DNA of 64,000 nucleotides from the NCBI RefSeq assembly GCF_000626715.1, contig NZ_AQRA01000004.1, forward strand, positions 372,001 to 436,000, written 5' to 3'. Origin of the DNA: Aquimarina atlantica (lineage in GTDB: Bacteria; Bacteroidota; Bacteroidia; Flavobacteriales; Flavobacteriaceae). The translations under genes were made by a program, and so were the position numbers. Shown here piece by piece: positions 62,830-64,000 of the stretch (position 1 is its first letter; each line of letters begins with the position of its first letter). Below the pieces are notes generated by a model. The model made no database searches. It was not told the origin of the DNA and was given only the letters and a program-made list of their open reading frames with translations.

Positions 62830-63558
62830 TCATTGTTTGATCTGTTTCTTCTGTAGTATTTCTTTTCGGTGGGTAATAATTTGCTGGTATCGTTCTGCCA
62901 ATGTAGTTAATTCTCTTTGCAACACATCATATATATTGTTTTCATCGAGTTCTATATAAGCTTTTATTCTATTTATCAATTGGGTATACACAGTAATGGC
63001 TTCGGGCTTGATTGTGGTAAACGAAGTTTTGTTATGTTTACTCTCTTCTTCAATTCGGTTACTGTATAATTCTCTAAATTTCTGATTGGTCACCTTAAGA
63101 TGGTCTGCCCAATGTTGTAGTTCTACCTTCTGCAATGCTGTTTTTAAAGTATGCTCTGTTTCGAGATCACTAATAAGATTATGAATAGCTGCACTTTCTG
63201 ATTCATAATTCATACGGGCAATACTCCCACCATAGCTATCGATGCGGTCTAACAATAAATGTGCTGCAGTCTTTACTGTTGGGTTTTTATGATAGGTATT
63301 CATCAAAAAACCATATCGAAGGCCAGTTACGGCTTCATCTCTGTTACGGTCTAGTTCTTCTAATTCTTTGGTAAACTCCTTTTCTCGCTCATAGATTAAA
63401 GCGTCATCTAATCGAGCTACTATTTTCCTTAAAGGGTCAACCTTTGTCTGGATATGAAGTGCTACCGGATCATTTTTTTCGCAAATATCTACTGTATTGC
63501 GTAAAAACTCAATGAATTCTTCTTTATGAAGAACAATAAGGTTACTGGATGTTAACAT
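62830..63558 (-). CDS. DUF6261-like helical protein
   Basis: A 242-residue protein, entirely helical and charged, with no signal peptide or membrane segment. It is similar in length and pattern to the DUF6261 family of Bacteroidota (helices such as DPLRKIVARLDDALIYEREK and LLLDRIDSYGGSIARMNYES). Its role is unknown. It is bordered by a repeat-rich interval on the upstream side (63.6-64.0 kb). Confidence 0.7.
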   Translation of the reverse strand: MLTSSNLIVLHKEEFIEFLRNTVDICEKNDPVALHIQTKVDPLRKIVARLDDALIYEREKEFTKELEELDRNRDEAVTGLRYGFLMNTYHKNPTVKTAAHLLLDRIDSYGGSIARMNYESESAAIHNLISDLETEHTLKTALQKVELQHWADHLKVTNQKFRELYSNRIEEESKHNKTSFTTIKPEAITVYTQLINRIKAYIELDENNIYDVLQRELTTLAERYQQIITHRKEILQKKQIKQ

Positions 63559-63687
63559 AATTTTGGTTTAGATTTTAAGATATTATAAGTAACAAAAATC
63601 TTTGCTAAATATTTCACAAAACAAACCACAAATAACTAATTAACAACACATTAACATTTACACACACTTCAGCAGATTCATGCATAG

Positions 63688-64000
63688 ACCATAGCAATTT
63701 CCTGCACCCTGCAGCGAATCCATGTGTAAACCATAGCGATCTCCTGCGCCCTGCAGCGAATCAATGTGTAAACCATAGCGATCTCCTGCACCCTACGGCG
63801 AATCCATATGTAAACTATAGTGATCTCCTGCACCCTACAGCGAATCAATGTGTAAACCATAGTGATCTCCTACGCCCTGCAGCGAACCCATGTGTAAACC
63901 ATAGTGATCTCCTGCACCCTACGGCGAATCAATGTGTAAACCATAGTGATCTCCTGCGCCTTGCAGCGAACCCATGTGTAAACCATAGCGATCTCCTGCA
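63688..64000. repeat. 42-bp tandem repeat array, continuing past the window edge
   Basis: Seven full copies start at 63688 and then every 42 bases (63730, 63772, 63814, 63856, 63898, 63940), plus 19 bases of an eighth. The unit core is CCATAGCGATCTCCTGC, then a GC-rich CCCTGCAGCG. A degenerate half copy may begin near 63667. Reading frames through the unit meet stops (e.g. TAG on the minus strand in copy 5), so the array is probably not coding. Confidence 0.85.

Noticed and set aside
63678..63860. Short minus-strand frame with 14-residue repeats in the 42-bp array
   Set aside because: A stop (TAG) in copy 5 breaks the frame, there is no signal or start context, and the repeat is better explained as noncoding tandem DNA.
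63688..64000. CRISPR array
   Set aside because: The copies are contiguous 42-bp units with no unique spacers and no cas genes nearby.

Overview
The window looks like chromosomal DNA from a marine Flavobacteriaceae-type member of the Bacteroidota, possibly Aquimarina-like (the genus is inference). The evidence is AT-rich DNA, Por/T9SS C-terminal sorting domains, GLPGLI-family proteins, TonB-dependent receptors with carboxypeptidase-like N-domains, SCSKDD-type lipoboxes that fit the Bacteroidota surface-lipoprotein export signal, and several promoter -7 boxes of the form TAnnTTTG. I found no rRNA, tRNA, IS element, phage gene or CRISPR array. It reads as an ordinary chromosome segment with a few accessory patches.

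Layout. 0-8.5 kb: two tandem secreted metallophosphatases (the first cut by the left edge), a membrane protein, and a secreted fungalysin (M36) protease. 8.9-11.8 kb: a YdeI-like protein, a Cu/Zn superoxide dismutase lipoprotein, and a three-gene DNA-alkylation-repair operon (PF09859-type oxygenase, free-standing Ada-like zinc module, AlkB). 12-15.8 kb: a LETM1-like protein, an ECF sigma factor with a membrane partner, and a type II NADH dehydrogenase-like flavoprotein. 16.4-23.8 kb: a TonB receptor, DUF2141 and TPR proteins, followed by a LytS-type kinase, a family of 2TM-domain proteins (one killed by a single TGA codon) and a LytTR regulator. 24.2-30.0 kb: a membrane TPR/AraC-type regulator, then six small leader peptides, four forward and two reverse, flanking an acyltransferase, a Nudix hydrolase and a cyclophilin lipoprotein. 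30.3-34.9 kb: a TonB receptor/GLPGLI/GLPGLI operon and a small secreted peptide. 35.4-42.4 kb: the RDD, SpoIIM, DUF4129, DUF4350, MoxR, DUF58 cluster. 42.5-50 kb: ankyrin protein, small HupE-type metal locus, OxyR, AIM24-like and thioesterase-like genes. 50.1-54.1 kb: PadR/PspC/DUF2807 envelope-stress-like operon. 54.2-62.3 kb: thioredoxin reductase, an unknown secreted protein and three tandem cadherin/NHL surface lipoproteins. 62.8-64 kb: a DUF6261-like protein and a 42-bp tandem repeat running off the right edge.

The most unusual material is the small-peptide patch at 25.9-30.2 kb. Six short genes, two of which stand on the reverse strand, share a double-glycine (in one case Ala-Gly) leader but have different cores. 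One core has six cysteines in the order C-C-CC-C-C, as in inhibitor cystine knots. Two other leaders resemble Bacteroidota class I lanthipeptide precursors. No modification enzyme or peptidase-containing exporter is in the window, so maturation would have to be encoded elsewhere. An 18-bp direct repeat with a 22-bp period lies upstream of one peptide gene and looks like a regulator-binding site.

Oxidative and alkylation damage is a second theme: SodC, OxyR with both redox cysteines, thioredoxin reductase, AlkB and a second damage-linked oxygenase are all within the window, though not in one operon.
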